Position numbers and translations under genes: made by a program. Below, in pieces: positions 25,101 to 34,714 of a stretch of DNA of 64,000 nt. This DNA is from Polyangiaceae bacterium. Lineage in GTDB: Bacteria; Myxococcota_A; Polyangia; Polyangiales; Polyangiaceae. The stretch covers positions 96,553 to 160,552 of the forward strand of contig JABSRN010000041.1 of the NCBI GenBank assembly GCA_013214025.1. Reading direction: 5' to 3'. Every line of letters begins with the position of its first letter. The stretch's first letter is position 1. The notes under the pieces are model-generated. The model saw nothing but the letters and a program-made list of their open reading frames with translations, made no database searches and was not told the DNA's origin.

Positions 25101-28043
25101 ATGCCGAAGGACGACACGGTTTTCGCATTGGCGGATAGCATCGACCCGGATCGTGCGAAAGAGCTTCGTCAGGAAACTCCGGAGGGGGAAGCCAAGGCCC
25201 TAGCGGTTCTGCTGGGGGTGGCATTTCCGCCGCTCGCTCCCACCCGAGAGTGGCAGCATCAGGCGCTTGCAGAAGTGTCCCGATTGAGAATGCGTGCCCC
25301 CTTTGTCCCCGAAGAACTGGACGTTGACGTCCAGAGCTTACTGAGGGATGGCGTCGAATTTGAAGCCGCACTGCGGCACGGAGTTTGGAAGCAGAAAGCC
25401 CGTATCGCCCTGCGGGAGCTGATGCCGCGAACAATCGGCGGTCCTGACGTAGACCAAACCGCTAAAGACCTCAGCCTTCTGGCCGAAGTCGGGATTGAGC
25501 TCGCCCTGAGTGAAGCGGAGAAGCATGCCGTGAAGGAATTCGGCGAACCCATGCGGACTGACGGCAAGCGTTCAACTTCCGTTGTCTTCGGCATGGGTAA
25601 ATTGGGCGGACTCGAACTGAACGCCGGCTCCGATATCGATTTAATATTTTGTTACGACACTGACGATGGCGTGGGCGACTTTTCCCTCCATCGTTTTTGG
25701 ACTGAAGTCGTCCGCAACACGGTGAACAGCCTCGACAATATTACGGAGGACGGCAACGTCTGGCGGGTAGATTTACGGCTCCGTCCGGAGGGTGAGAGCG
25801 GCCCTGTCACCAACTCCATGGCGGCCACTGAGCGCTACTACGAAACCTGGGGCCGGCAGTGGGAGCGTGCGGTGCTGTTGCGCTGCCGTGTGGTAGGTGG
25901 CGACCGGGAGTTGGGTAAGCTGTTCATGACGGAGGTGTTTCAGCCCTTCGTGTTTCGGCGGAATTCTAGCCGCTCCGTAGGCTCCACCATGATGGATATG
26001 GTGAAGCGATCCCGCGCCGAGCTATGCACGGATCCCGATCGAGATCTGAAACTCGGTTACGGCGGCATTCGCGAAGCGGAGTTTTTCGTTCAGGCTCTTC
26101 AGCTCGTTTGGGGGGGACGCGAGCCGAGCATTCGGGTGCCCGGCATGTTGGAAGCATTGGGGCATTTGCGCAGTCGCGGTTTTGCCACCGAGAAAGAGCA
26201 CAAGGAAATTACCGAAGCCTATTTGATGCTGCGCCGGGTTGAGCACCGCATTCAGTGGATGACGGGGGTGCAGACTCATTTATTGCCCGAGGCGCCGGAT
26301 ATGCGCCTACGTCTTGCTCGGAGCCTGTGGTTCGAAGATGTAGAGGGCCTGATGTCGGCGTTAGAGGTGGCGCGTCGTCACGTCAGCGCCCACTTTGCCA
26401 CTCTGGCCCCGGATAGGCCCGAGGTGGAATCCCCCTACGGCCGCCAATTGGCCAAATTGGAGAACGAAGACCCCGAGGTGACGACCGAGTTGGGCGAGCT
26501 GTTTGGGGACGAGGACATTGGCGAGCATCTCCTGGCTCTCGCCCGTTCCATGGATGGCCCTCTGGGATCGCGGGTGCGGGAGCGATATGCCGGATTCGGG
26601 GCTTCTTTGCTGGATGCCATCAGTGGCTGTGCAGATCCCGGACAAGCCGCACGGTACCTGCGCTCCTTCTTCGCTCGTTTTGGCTCGAACTCGGGCTACG
26701 TCGACGCGCTGGCTCAGAACCCCGCCATTTTGCAACGCTTCGTGAACGTCTTGGGCGCGAGTTGCTTTGTCGGCGACGCGATAGTGAACCGCCCGGATCT
26801 TGCGGACGCTTTACTCTTCGGTGGACCGGAGGTGGGTTGGCCAGAGCCTGCGCGTATCGTGTCCGAGCGAATTGCGGCCTTCGAGCAGAAGCGGTCTCCG
26901 GATCCGGACGAAGCCCGAGATGAGTTCATCGCGGCGCTTCGCCGGGCGAAAGGCGAGGTGATGGTGGCGGTGGCGGTGGCGGATCTTGCGGGGGACGCCG
27001 ACACCGCCAAAGTGACTCGCTGCCTGTCCGCCCTAGCAGACGATATTCTCAGGCGAACGGTGCGCTACGAGACTGGGGATGACGCGGAGGGCCTGTGCGT
27101 GATTGCAGTCGGCAAACTCGGCGGCGGCGAGCTCGGCTACGGCTCGGATCTGGATGTATTGTTCGTGTACGAACCGTCCCTGGCGCCAGCCGGCAGCTAC
27201 GCGGCGGAGCACTTCAGTCAGTGTGCCCAGCGCATCATACGTAGTATTTCAGCGATGCACTGGGCCGGGCCGGGCTACGAGCTCGACACACGCCTGCGCC
27301 CTTCGGGTTCCCAGGGCATGTTGGTTACCGCTTTAGAATCCTTCGCGCGTTATCACGGCGTACGGCTCCGCCGGAGTAGCGCGCCCGACATCGACGCCCC
27401 GCATCGAGTGTCCTCGGGCGCCGCGTGGGAACGGCAGGCCCTACTGAGGGCCCGATACTGCGCGGGGGATCGGGAAGTCGGAACCGAGGTCATACGAATC
27501 TGCCATGTGGCGGCGTACGAGCATGGCGCTCCGCCTGTGGAGGAAATGCACCACCTGCGTATGCGCATGGAGCGCGAGCTGGCCCGAGAAACCGCGGGGC
27601 GCTATGACTTAAAAATGGGACGGGGCGGACTGCTGGATGTTGAGTTCGCCGCCCAATGGCTTCAAATGAGCCATGGCTCGGACCCGAGAGTGCGAACCAC
27701 GGACACGGCGGGGGCCCTGAAGAGACTGAGCCGCGTTGGCGCCATTTCTGAGCGGGACGTGCAGGAGCTGACGGAGCATTACGCCTTTCTTCGTGGCTTG
27801 GAGCAGCGCATCCGTGTTCTCAACGGCGATGGGGCGACCGTTTTGGACGAGCGTCACTCGGATCTCGACAAGTTGGCGCGTCGAGTGCGGCTCAACCCAG
27901 TCGCCGGTGTCACACCGCGAGAATTGCTGCTCAGCACCTACCGCATGGTGACGGACGCTGTCCGGGCTACTTATTTGAGAGTCCTCCGATTGCCGCCTGA
28001 ATCCCTGCCCCCTGGCGGCGTTAGCGTTCCTCCTCTAGGCTGA
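25101..28043 (+). CDS. glnE: glutamine synthetase adenylyltransferase/deadenylase
   Basis: Bifunctional nucleotidyltransferase that adds AMP to, or removes it from, glutamine synthetase in response to PII, setting nitrogen assimilation. 980 aa, the usual length. The N-terminal nucleotidyltransferase has FGMGKLGGLELNAGSDIDL (about 165-183) and the second has AVGKLGGGELGYGSDLDV (about 672-690). Each is followed by its helical linker. ATG 25101 has AGGTG five bases before it and a TAGACT hexamer at 25085-25090 that could be a -10. No glnA or PII gene is in the window. hemB starts six bases after the stop. Confidence 0.95.
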   Translation: MPKDDTVFALADSIDPDRAKELRQETPEGEAKALAVLLGVAFPPLAPTREWQHQALAEVSRLRMRAPFVPEELDVDVQSLLRDGVEFEAALRHGVWKQKARIALRELMPRTIGGPDVDQTAKDLSLLAEVGIELALSEAEKHAVKEFGEPMRTDGKRSTSVVFGMGKLGGLELNAGSDIDLIFCYDTDDGVGDFSLHRFWTEVVRNTVNSLDNITEDGNVWRVDLRLRPEGESGPVTNSMAATERYYETWGRQWERAVLLRCRVVGGDRELGKLFMTEVFQPFVFRRNSSRSVGSTMMDMVKRSRAELCTDPDRDLKLGYGGIREAEFFVQALQLVWGGREPSIRVPGMLEALGHLRSRGFATEKEHKEITEAYLMLRRVEHRIQWMTGVQTHLLPEAPDMRLRLARSLWFEDVEGLMSALEVARRHVSAHFATLAPDRPEVESPYGRQLAKLENEDPEVTTELGELFGDEDIGEHLLALARSMDGPLGSRVRERYAGFGASLLDAISGCADPGQAARYLRSFFARFGSNSGYVDALAQNPAILQRFVNVLGASCFVGDAIVNRPDLADALLFGGPEVGWPEPARIVSERIAAFEQKRSPDPDEARDEFIAALRRAKGEVMVAVAVADLAGDADTAKVTRCLSALADDILRRTVRYETGDDAEGLCVIAVGKLGGGELGYGSDLDVLFVYEPSLAPAGSYAAEHFSQCAQRIIRSISAMHWAGPGYELDTRLRPSGSQGMLVTALESFARYHGVRLRRSSAPDIDAPHRVSSGAAWERQALLRARYCAGDREVGTEVIRICHVAAYEHGAPPVEEMHHLRMRMERELARETAGRYDLKMGRGGLLDVEFAAQWLQMSHGSDPRVRTTDTAGALKRLSRVGAISERDVQELTEHYAFLRGLEQRIRVLNGDGATVLDERHSDLDKLARRVRLNPVAGVTPRELLLSTYRMVTDAVRATYLRVLRLPPESLPPGGVSVPPLG

Positions 28044-28048
28044 CCGAC

Positions 28049-29020
28049 ATGTTGTCGCGCCCCCGTCGGAATCGCCGCTCTCCCGCCATGCGGAATGCCA
28101 TCAGAGAGACCCAGCTGAGCTCGGCCAATCTAGTGCTCCCGAGTTTCGTCCAGGAGGGCACCGGTCAGAGGCACCCCATCGACTCCATGCCCGGCTGTGC
28201 TCGGCTGAGTATCGATCTCTTGGTGGAACAGGCCAAAGAGGCTCGTGAACTCGGAATTGCCGGCATCGCGATTTTCCCGGCGCTGTCGGACGAGCTCAAA
28301 GACGCTGTCGGAACCGAAAGCAAGAACCCGGAGGGGCTCTTTCAGCGAGCTATCCGCGCCCTGAAGAGCGCGGTACCGGAGCTGCTTGTGATTAGCGATG
28401 TCGCGCTGGATCCCTATTCTTCGGACGGCCACGACGGTGTGCTTGTGGACGGCTTGGTCGACAACGAACAGACCGTGCCCTTGCTTGTGGACATGGCTCT
28501 GGCTCAAGCAGCAGCTGGCGCGGATGTGATCGCACCGTCTGACATGATGGACGGCCGCATCGGTGCCATCCGGGAGGCGCTCGACGACGCCGGCTATTTT
28601 GATGTGGCTATCTGTAGCTACTGCGCCAAGTACTGCTCCGCCTTCTACGGGCCGTTTCGCGACGCGCTCGATTCGGCCCCCCGCGGAGGCGACAAGAAGA
28701 CCTACCAGATGGATCCCGCTAACGCTCGCGAAGCGCTGCGGGAAATGCGGCTGGACGAGGAGGAAGGCGCCGACTGGCTCATGGTCAAGCCGGGCTTGCC
28801 CTACGCCGATGTCATCCGAGACTTGCGAGACAGCAGCGAGCTGCCCATTGCGACCTATCATGTGAGTGGTGAGTTCGCGATGTTGAAGGCGGCGGCGGAG
28901 CGGGGTTGGCTCGACTACGACGCGGCCTTGTTGGAAAGCCTGGTGTGCTTGCGTCGCGCGGGGGCTGACATCATCTTCACCTATGGCGCACTGGACGCAG
29001 CGAAGATTCTTCGACACTAG
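28049..29020 (+). CDS. hemB: porphobilinogen synthase (delta-aminolevulinate dehydratase)
   Basis: Condenses two 5-aminolevulinate molecules to porphobilinogen for haem and other tetrapyrroles. 323 aa. The Schiff-base lysines are K194 (CAKYCSAFYGPF) and K247 (MVKPGLPY). The active-site metal loop reads DVALDPYSSDGHDG (117-130): the three zinc-binding cysteines of the animal-type enzyme are A119, D121 and D129. It therefore belongs to the class that does not use active-site zinc and is usually Mg-stimulated. It follows glnE after only five bases, so it is probably in the same transcript. Confidence 0.95.
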   Translation: MLSRPRRNRRSPAMRNAIRETQLSSANLVLPSFVQEGTGQRHPIDSMPGCARLSIDLLVEQAKEARELGIAGIAIFPALSDELKDAVGTESKNPEGLFQRAIRALKSAVPELLVISDVALDPYSSDGHDGVLVDGLVDNEQTVPLLVDMALAQAAAGADVIAPSDMMDGRIGAIREALDDAGYFDVAICSYCAKYCSAFYGPFRDALDSAPRGGDKKTYQMDPANAREALREMRLDEEEGADWLMVKPGLPYADVIRDLRDSSELPIATYHVSGEFAMLKAAAERGWLDYDAALLESLVCLRRAGADIIFTYGALDAAKILRH

Positions 29021-29369
29021 CTCGGAGTGATTCGGCTCTCACTGCTCCGCCAGATCCGCCTCCTTGTCCGCAGCCAACGCGACCGCGCGCTCCGGACGAC
29101 GGAGGAAGGTCTCTTGAACCAACGCCGACGTGGACTAAGTGGACGTTGTGCCGGGGTAGGATACGAGACCGTCACAACGCTACGGAATTGACGCTCCGCT
29201 CCGAGGTGCGCATGGGGGGGGCCTGCTTGGCCGGACCTTTTGCGATGAATCGCCCGTCCGCGCACTGCCGGCTTGTCGGCCGCCCTCCGGCCCGGAGACG
29301 AGATGGCAATCCCCCACTGCGCGCGCAGCTGGGATGTGCGAAAATGAAACGTCGAGCACAAGGGGAATC
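29021..29369. other. 349-bp intergenic region, no gene seen
   Basis: Lies between hemB and the DUF444 gene, both plus. It holds an eight-G run (about 29214-29221), a GTGGAC-TAA-GTGGAC direct repeat near 29130, and no credible ORF. The promoter of the DUF444-SpoVR pair is expected here. A sigma54-like GG...GC pair at 29229-29243 has the wrong spacing. A PrkA gene, normally next to DUF444, is absent. Confidence 0.5.
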
Positions 29370-30479
29370 ATGTCGCTCAAGGTCGATCAAGATCATTCCA
29401 GGTTTAAAAATATTGTTCGCGGCAAGATTCGTCAGAATCTGAGGCGATACATTTCCCAGGGGGAAATGTTGGGGCGCAAGGGCAAGGATCTCGTATCGAT
29501 TCCCATCCCTCAGATAGACATTCCTCGCTTCACGTTCGGGAAGAATAACGCCGGAGGAGTCGGGCAAGGGGACGGCGAGCCTGGCGATGCTGTTGGTAGC
29601 TCCGAGCAGGAGCAGGAAGGCGCCGGAGAAGCAGGCGAACAAGAAGGCAATCACATCCTGGAAGTGGATGTCACGCTGGATGAGTTAGCAGAAATACTCG
29701 GCGAAGAACTCGAGCTTCCGGACATTGAGAACAAGGGCAACAGCCGGATCAAGAGCTCCAAGGATCGCTACACAGGGATTCGTCGCATCGGTCCCGAATC
29801 CCTTCGACATTTTCGCCGAACCTATCGAGAAGCGCTGAAACGCCAGGTGGCTACCGGGACTTACGATCCCCGTAAGCCGATCATCATCCCCCAAAAGGAA
29901 GATAAGCGCTTTCGTTCTTGGAAAGAAAACAACGAGCCGATTGCGAACGCGGTCATCATTTACATGATGGACGTTTCGGGTTCCATGGGCGACGAACAGA
30001 AAGAGATCGTGCGCATCGAATCGTTCTGGATCGACACATGGCTCCGCAAACAATACGAGGGACTGGAGAGTCGCTTTATTATTCACGACGCAGTGGCCCG
30101 AGAAGTGGACCGAGACACCTTCTTTCATACGCGGGAATCGGGGGGCACGATGATCTCGAGTGCCTACCGCTTGTGCGAACAATTGATCGACGACCACTAC
30201 CCGGCGGATGAGTGGAACATTTACCCCTTTCACTTCTCCGATGGGGACAACTGGAGCATGGACGACACCCTCAGCTGCATTGAGATCCTCAAAAAATCGA
30301 TTCTCCCGCGATCGAATATGTTCGCCTACGGACAGGTGGAAAGCCCCTACGGATCCGGGCAGTTCATCAAGGACTTGCGCGAACATTTTCGCGAGGATGA
30401 AAGAGTCGTCACCAGCGAGATTCAGGACAAGGATGGCATCGTGGGCAGCATCAAGGATTTTCTAGGGAAGGGGCGCTAA
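29370..30479 (+). CDS. DUF444 (YeaH/YhbH family) protein with VWA-like domain
   Basis: 369 aa from ATG 29370, with aagggga seven bases upstream. A basic N-terminus precedes an acidic low-complexity linker (about 70-110), then a von Willebrand-A-like domain. The latter has its metal motif as MMDVSGSMG (about 200) and [10 protein letters not shown] with the distal threonine. Homologues (E. coli YeaH, Bacillus YhbH) act with the kinase PrkA/YeaG and SpoVR/YcgB in stress and stationary-phase adaptation. The exact activity is not established. The stop overlaps the spoVR start (TAATG at 30477-30481). Confidence 0.92.
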   Translation: MSLKVDQDHSRFKNIVRGKIRQNLRRYISQGEMLGRKGKDLVSIPIPQIDIPRFTFGKNNAGGVGQGDGEPGDAVGSSEQEQEGAGEAGEQEGNHILEVDVTLDELAEILGEELELPDIENKGNSRIKSSKDRYTGIRRIGPESLRHFRRTYREALKRQVATGTYDPRKPIIIPQKEDKRFRSWKENNEPIANAVIIYMMDVSGSMGDEQKEIVRIESFWIDTWLRKQYEGLESRFIIHDAVAREVDRDTFFHTRESGGTMISSAYRLCEQLIDDHYPADEWNIYPFHFSDGDNWSMDDTLSCIEILKKSILPRSNMFAYGQVESPYGSGQFIKDLREHFREDERVVTSEIQDKDGIVGSIKDFLGKGR

Positions 30480-32038
30480 TGCCACAATTTGCGACCAACA
30501 CTGCCTTGCCGCGTTACTTGCGCAACGAACAGGAGCGTATCCGGGGCATCGCGGAAGACTTCGGTCTCGATTTTTTTTCGACCATCTTCGAGATGCTGTC
30601 CTACGATCAGATGAACGAAATCGCCGCATACGGCGGGTTCCCGAACCGCTATCCCCACTGGCGATGGGGCATGGATTACGAACGTTTGAGCAAGAGCAAC
30701 GAGTACGGGCTCTCAAAAATTTACGAGCTGGTCATCAACAACAACCCGAGCATTGCTTATTTGCTCGAGGGCAATAGCCTGATCGACCAGAAGCTAGTCA
30801 TGTGCCATGTCTACGGACACGTGGACTTCTTCAAAAATAATTTCGCGTTTCGCGCCACGGATTTGGATCGCGCGGGGCCCGCGGTGCAGCCAGTTGGCGC
30901 CGGACCCAGCTACAACCCGAATCGCCGGTGGATTGATAAGCTGGCGAATCACGCGTCTTTCATTCGTCGAATTATCGACAAACAAGGCATCGACGCGGTC
31001 GAGTCGCTCATCGATCAGTGCCTGTCTCTGGACAATCTGATTGACCCGTGGTCTCCGTTCATGGCCAGAGACAAAGCTCCCGACGAAGAACCGGAGGACA
31101 AGCGAGAAATCGTCGTACCCCGTATTCCGGCGAAGGAGTACATGGATGAGTTCATCAACCCGGAGGAGTACATTCTCGAGCAGAAGAAGCGCCTCGAGAA
31201 ACTGCGGGATGTAGAAGCCAAACATCCTGTGAAGCCCCAACAGGACGTCTTGCTGTTTCTGTTGGAGAACGCGCCCCTTGAGCGCTGGGAACGGGCCATC
31301 TTGGAGATAGTGCGGTCTGAGGCGTATTACTTTTTGCCTCAAATGCAGACCAAGATCATGAACGAGGGCTGGGCCTCATACTGGCACTCCCGGATGATGA
31401 CGGAAAAAGTCTGCGATGCCAGTGAGATACTGGACTACGCTGACAACAATGCCGGCGTGATGGCGACGAGCGAACAGCAGCTCAACCCTTACAAACTCGG
31501 AGTGGAACTCTATCGGAGCATCGAAGAGCGTTGGAACCGAGGGCAGTTCGGTCGCGAGTGGGAGTTGTGCGATAACCTGGACCAAAAAAAGGACTGGGAT
31601 CGCAAGCTTGGGGCTGGGCGCGACAAGATTTTCGAGGTCAGGTCCCTTTACAATGACGTGACCTTCATCGATGAATTTCTCACCGAGGAGTTCGCGGTCG
31701 AGCGAAAACTATTCACTTTTTCATGGTCCAACCGAAACGAACGCTTCGAGGTGCAATCGCGTGGATTCCGCGAAGTGAAGGAGCAATTGCTCTTTCAGCT
31801 GACCAATCACGGCAACCCATTTATTTTCGTCGAGAACGCTAATCATGAAAACAGGGGCGAACTGTTGTTGTCACATGAGCATCGAGGCGTGGACTTACGA
31901 ACGGACTATTGCGAACAAGCGATGATCGCGCTGAATCGACTTTGGAAGCGTCCCGTCTGTTTGATGACGACCACCGACGGCAAACCGGTGATGATGCGTT
32001 ACGATGGCGAGCTGAAAGTCGAAGAAGTCTCGGGCTGA
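30479..32038 (+). CDS. spoVR: SpoVR/YcgB family protein
   Basis: 519 aa. The family is recognised by WRWGMDYERLSKSNEYGLSKIYELVINNNPS, in the pieces WRWGMDYERL and YELVINNNPS, and by the histidine-rich CHVYGHVDFFKNN (about 103-115). Later come INEGWASYWHS-type residues (MNEGWASYWHSRMM, about 298-311), which suggest a metal site. It was named for a role in spore cortex formation in Bacillus. In Proteobacteria it is linked to starvation and stationary phase together with YeaG and YeaH. It is cytoplasmic with no signal. Translation is coupled to the DUF444 gene. Confidence 0.95.
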   Translation: MPQFATNTALPRYLRNEQERIRGIAEDFGLDFFSTIFEMLSYDQMNEIAAYGGFPNRYPHWRWGMDYERLSKSNEYGLSKIYELVINNNPSIAYLLEGNSLIDQKLVMCHVYGHVDFFKNNFAFRATDLDRAGPAVQPVGAGPSYNPNRRWIDKLANHASFIRRIIDKQGIDAVESLIDQCLSLDNLIDPWSPFMARDKAPDEEPEDKREIVVPRIPAKEYMDEFINPEEYILEQKKRLEKLRDVEAKHPVKPQQDVLLFLLENAPLERWERAILEIVRSEAYYFLPQMQTKIMNEGWASYWHSRMMTEKVCDASEILDYADNNAGVMATSEQQLNPYKLGVELYRSIEERWNRGQFGREWELCDNLDQKKDWDRKLGAGRDKIFEVRSLYNDVTFIDEFLTEEFAVERKLFTFSWSNRNERFEVQSRGFREVKEQLLFQLTNHGNPFIFVENANHENRGELLLSHEHRGVDLRTDYCEQAMIALNRLWKRPVCLMTTTDGKPVMMRYDGELKVEEVSG

Positions 32039-32098
32039 CGCCGGCTGACGGTGAAGGTTCGCGCCTTGTCCCAGCGGGCACCTGCTATGCATCGAAGC

Positions 32099-33337
32099 AT
32101 GAATCAACGTGAGGAACGAGGGTGGGCGGGGTTCGTTTTCCTGCTCTGCTTGCCTTTGGCTTGCGGCGGCGCATCCAAGCCGGCAGACCAAGTGCCTGGC
32201 CCGGCGGAGTCCCGTGGCGGGAGAGCCTCGGATGCGGTGGAAGTTCCGGGAGTATCGCTGGTGACGCCGGGAGGCGCCGGCGGGGCCGCTTCAGAAACTG
32301 CCTCTGGCTCCGCCAGCCGAAGGCAGCGCACTTTGACTCGAGCCAAGGCGGGGGCGGCTGTCACGCCCGCCCCTCCAACGGAGGGACTAGTCCCCTACGG
32401 CCTGGCTCGGGGGGCGGAGAGCGAACTGGACAAACGCTTGCTTGGGGCAGATCGTGCGTATGCTGACGGCCGGTATCAAGACGCTGTGAAGGGCTACCGG
32501 GCTGCCGCCAAGATGGCGCCAGGGGATCCGGCGCCCATCGTCGGTGTGGTTCGCGCGTCGCTGGCGGGGTCGGATGTACCGACTGATTATGCGGCGCGGC
32601 CGAAAAGCTGGCGCGCCAAGGCTTGGCTCAAGGAATTAGCGCGAGCCCTCCAGTTGGATAAGAACTACGGCCCGGCGTGGCTGGAGACCGGTCGGCTCCA
32701 GCTCATACTCGGCCTCCCCAATGAGGCACTGGTCGCGCTTGCCATCAGCGCCAAACGTCTGCCTGGGGATGCGGAGGCAGCGTCGGCACTCGGTGTGGCG
32801 CTGCTCGCCACGGGAGATTCCGCGGGCGCGTTGGTAAACTTCGAGCGTGCCGCGTCCCTTGAGCCAGACAATGCCGAGCGGCTCTCGAATCTCGGGACCG
32901 CGTACATGATGCGTGGGCGTGTCAATCCGGCGATCGCGGCCTACGAACGCGCGGTCGCCCTCACGCCAGACGACTCGCGGGCTCACGGCGATCTGGGCAC
33001 GGCGTTTCTCGGGGCGAATCGCCCGGACCGCGCCATGCCGCATCTGCTGCGGGCGGTTGCTTTGTCGCCCAAACGCGCCACTTATCGATCGAATCTGGGC
33101 TACGCCCATCAACAGAGCGGACAGCTAGAGAAGGCCATCGCTGTGTACCGAGAGGCGCTGCGGCTGGATCCGAAACTGGGCTCCGCGTGGCTCAATCTCG
33201 GCACGGCGCTGGCCCGGCAGAAGAAGTATGCCGATGCCGAGAAGGCCTTTTTACGGGCGAAGAAGATCGATCCGACCGATCCCCGGGTGATCGCGAACCT
33301 GAAGGATCTGGAAGAGCTCCGTAGACCCACGCCCTGA
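32099..33337 (+). CDS. TPR-repeat lipoprotein
   Basis: 412 aa from ATG 32099, which gives MNQREERGWAGFVFLLCLPLACGG, a full lipoprotein signal (lipobox LPLAC). ATG 32087 and GTG 32051 are alternatives. After a Gly/Ala/Ser-rich linker (about 30-110) the rest is consecutive tetratricopeptide repeats, the clearest being ERLSNLGTAYMMRGRVNPAI, RAHGDLGTAFLGANRPDRAM and TYRSNLGYAHQQSGQLEKAI. It is likely an envelope scaffold. It starts 60 bases after spoVR and may be read through from it, but there is no functional link in the sequence. The stop is 16 bases from a convergent gene. Confidence 0.85.
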   Translation: MNQREERGWAGFVFLLCLPLACGGASKPADQVPGPAESRGGRASDAVEVPGVSLVTPGGAGGAASETASGSASRRQRTLTRAKAGAAVTPAPPTEGLVPYGLARGAESELDKRLLGADRAYADGRYQDAVKGYRAAAKMAPGDPAPIVGVVRASLAGSDVPTDYAARPKSWRAKAWLKELARALQLDKNYGPAWLETGRLQLILGLPNEALVALAISAKRLPGDAEAASALGVALLATGDSAGALVNFERAASLEPDNAERLSNLGTAYMMRGRVNPAIAAYERAVALTPDDSRAHGDLGTAFLGANRPDRAMPHLLRAVALSPKRATYRSNLGYAHQQSGQLEKAIAVYREALRLDPKLGSAWLNLGTALARQKKYADAEKAFLRAKKIDPTDPRVIANLKDLEELRRPTP

Positions 33338-33353
33338 GAGCGCGGGCTGTTGA

Positions 33354-34637
33354 CTACTGTGGGGCCGAAGTCGAGGTGGTCGCCGGAGTCGAGGCCGAGG
33401 CCGCGGGTGAGCCTGGTGGAGGGAGCGCTGGGGGAACGACGGGGATAGGGAAGGTCGGAGAACCGTCGAAGGTTTCGGCCCCCGTTCGGATCCGAATGGA
33501 AACGTAGTTCTTGCTGCTCACGTGGCTGCTGGGTTTCGCCGGGTATCCCTTTTTGTCTCGAGGCTCAAACGTCGCCCGTACGAGATACAGCCCGGGACGG
33601 TCCAGGGAGCCCGGATGGCAGACTTCTACCAGCCGTGTCACCAGATTCGTGCTGCCGCCCTGTTTCAGCCCTGTCCAGCTGACTCGTGTAGGAACGCGGT
33701 CGTCAGGTCCGCTGGCACATGTAAATTGTCCTCGAGGTCCGAGCACGTCGTATCGGATGAACTCTCGTCTGAAGAATACACTTTGCTTCGTAGGACCTTG
33801 GTTGCTGAGGCGCAGACGGATGGTGGCGTCTCGCGGTGTCGCCGCGTCGGAGCCTTTGAGCATGGTGAGGCGGAAGGTCGGTTTCTCGATTTCGGGCTGC
33901 TCGTCATCGGCCGCGGGAGAGTCCTTGGCATCGTCGCCTGACCACCGGCTGTAGCGGTCGTCTAGATTGATGGGCGCCCCTTCGAGGAATTTGGCGCCGT
34001 CTTGGGGGCTGGATTTCCACGCAACGAAGGGCGCGTACTGCGGCAAATCCAGTTTGACCTTCTTGCCGCCCTTCCACTTCGTTTTCGTGGAGCGCTCCCA
34101 ACCAAAACGGGGGAGCACGCTCGCTCCCGGGACCAGGACATCCTGATCAGAGGAAGAGAAACACAGAAGTCGAGGATCGAAGTGCCAGCCAAATTGTTCG
34201 CCGGGGGCGACGGATCGAGCGGAGCCTTCCGGAACGGACGAGAGCCGCATGGCTTTGGGGACTCGGCAGCTGCTCGTTTTTTTCTTCCCCGGTACGGCGA
34301 CTTCAAATGACAAGAGGCGCAGATCCGCGGCGACGGTGACCTCCGTGTTGCCGACGTTCTGGATGCTCGCACGCCAGAGTTGGGAGGGGCCCTCCTCGCT
34401 GATGGTCAGGATCAATTGGTGTTTGACCGGGATGTGCATCGTCCCCATTTCGGGCTCGGCCCGGCCAGAGCGGGCGAAGAGGCAGCCCATAGCGCAAGCA
34501 AGCGAGACGATGGCGAATTGGCGGGGGTGGGACGCGGCGGGGTGGGGGACAGCGGTACGGTGGATGGCAGTGCGGGTCACCCGAGAGGGGTACCATGGGT
34601 GCCGAGGCGTGCCCACAGCAGCGAGCGGGCGTGGCAT
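33354..34637 (-). CDS. secreted beta-rich protein, unknown family
   Basis: About 427 aa from ATG 34637. The true start is unclear: GTG 34673 and GTG 34580 are open and none has a strong ribosome site. The export signal is QFAIVSLACAMGCLFARSGRA followed by EPEM, probably cleaved after SGRA. The mature part has two similar beta domains, each with an IQNVGNTEVTV/LSNQGPTKQSV motif, meaning 'comparison of unequal or relaxed' strands as in CARDB/telokin-like folds. They are separated by an acidic linker (DDAKDSPAADDEQ). A Pro/Ala/Ser/Thr tail closes the protein. Four or more cysteines could make disulfides. No enzyme motif is seen. It is divergent from thiE. Confidence 0.7.
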   Translation of the reverse strand: MPRPLAAVGTPRHPWYPSRVTRTAIHRTAVPHPAASHPRQFAIVSLACAMGCLFARSGRAEPEMGTMHIPVKHQLILTISEEGPSQLWRASIQNVGNTEVTVAADLRLLSFEVAVPGKKKTSSCRVPKAMRLSSVPEGSARSVAPGEQFGWHFDPRLLCFSSSDQDVLVPGASVLPRFGWERSTKTKWKGGKKVKLDLPQYAPFVAWKSSPQDGAKFLEGAPINLDDRYSRWSGDDAKDSPAADDEQPEIEKPTFRLTMLKGSDAATPRDATIRLRLSNQGPTKQSVFFRREFIRYDVLGPRGQFTCASGPDDRVPTRVSWTGLKQGGSTNLVTRLVEVCHPGSLDRPGLYLVRATFEPRDKKGYPAKPSSHVSSKNYVSIRIRTGAETFDGSPTFPIPVVPPALPPPGSPAASASTPATTSTSAPQ

Positions 34638-34714
34638 GGCTATAGTCTGCGGGGAGGCTGGGCGATTTGTCACTTAGTCGCGACCCCGGCAGAAAAAGAC
34701 TCTAGGCTTTCAGA

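Noticed and set aside
29225..29244. sigma54-like site CTTGGCC...TTTTGCGA before DUF444
   Set aside because: The GG and GC doublets are separated by 11 bases instead of 10, and the -24 lacks the full TGGCAC. It was considered because the enterobacterial homologue is under nitrogen-stress control.
29017..29361. 114-codon minus-strand frame in the hemB-DUF444 gap
   Set aside because: Composition is Arg/Ser-rich with no secondary-structure pattern, and it overlaps the expected promoter region.
30566..30580. Run of eight T in spoVR as a frameshift site
   Set aside because: The frame continues normally through conserved SpoVR sequence on both sides, and there is no alternative product of interest.
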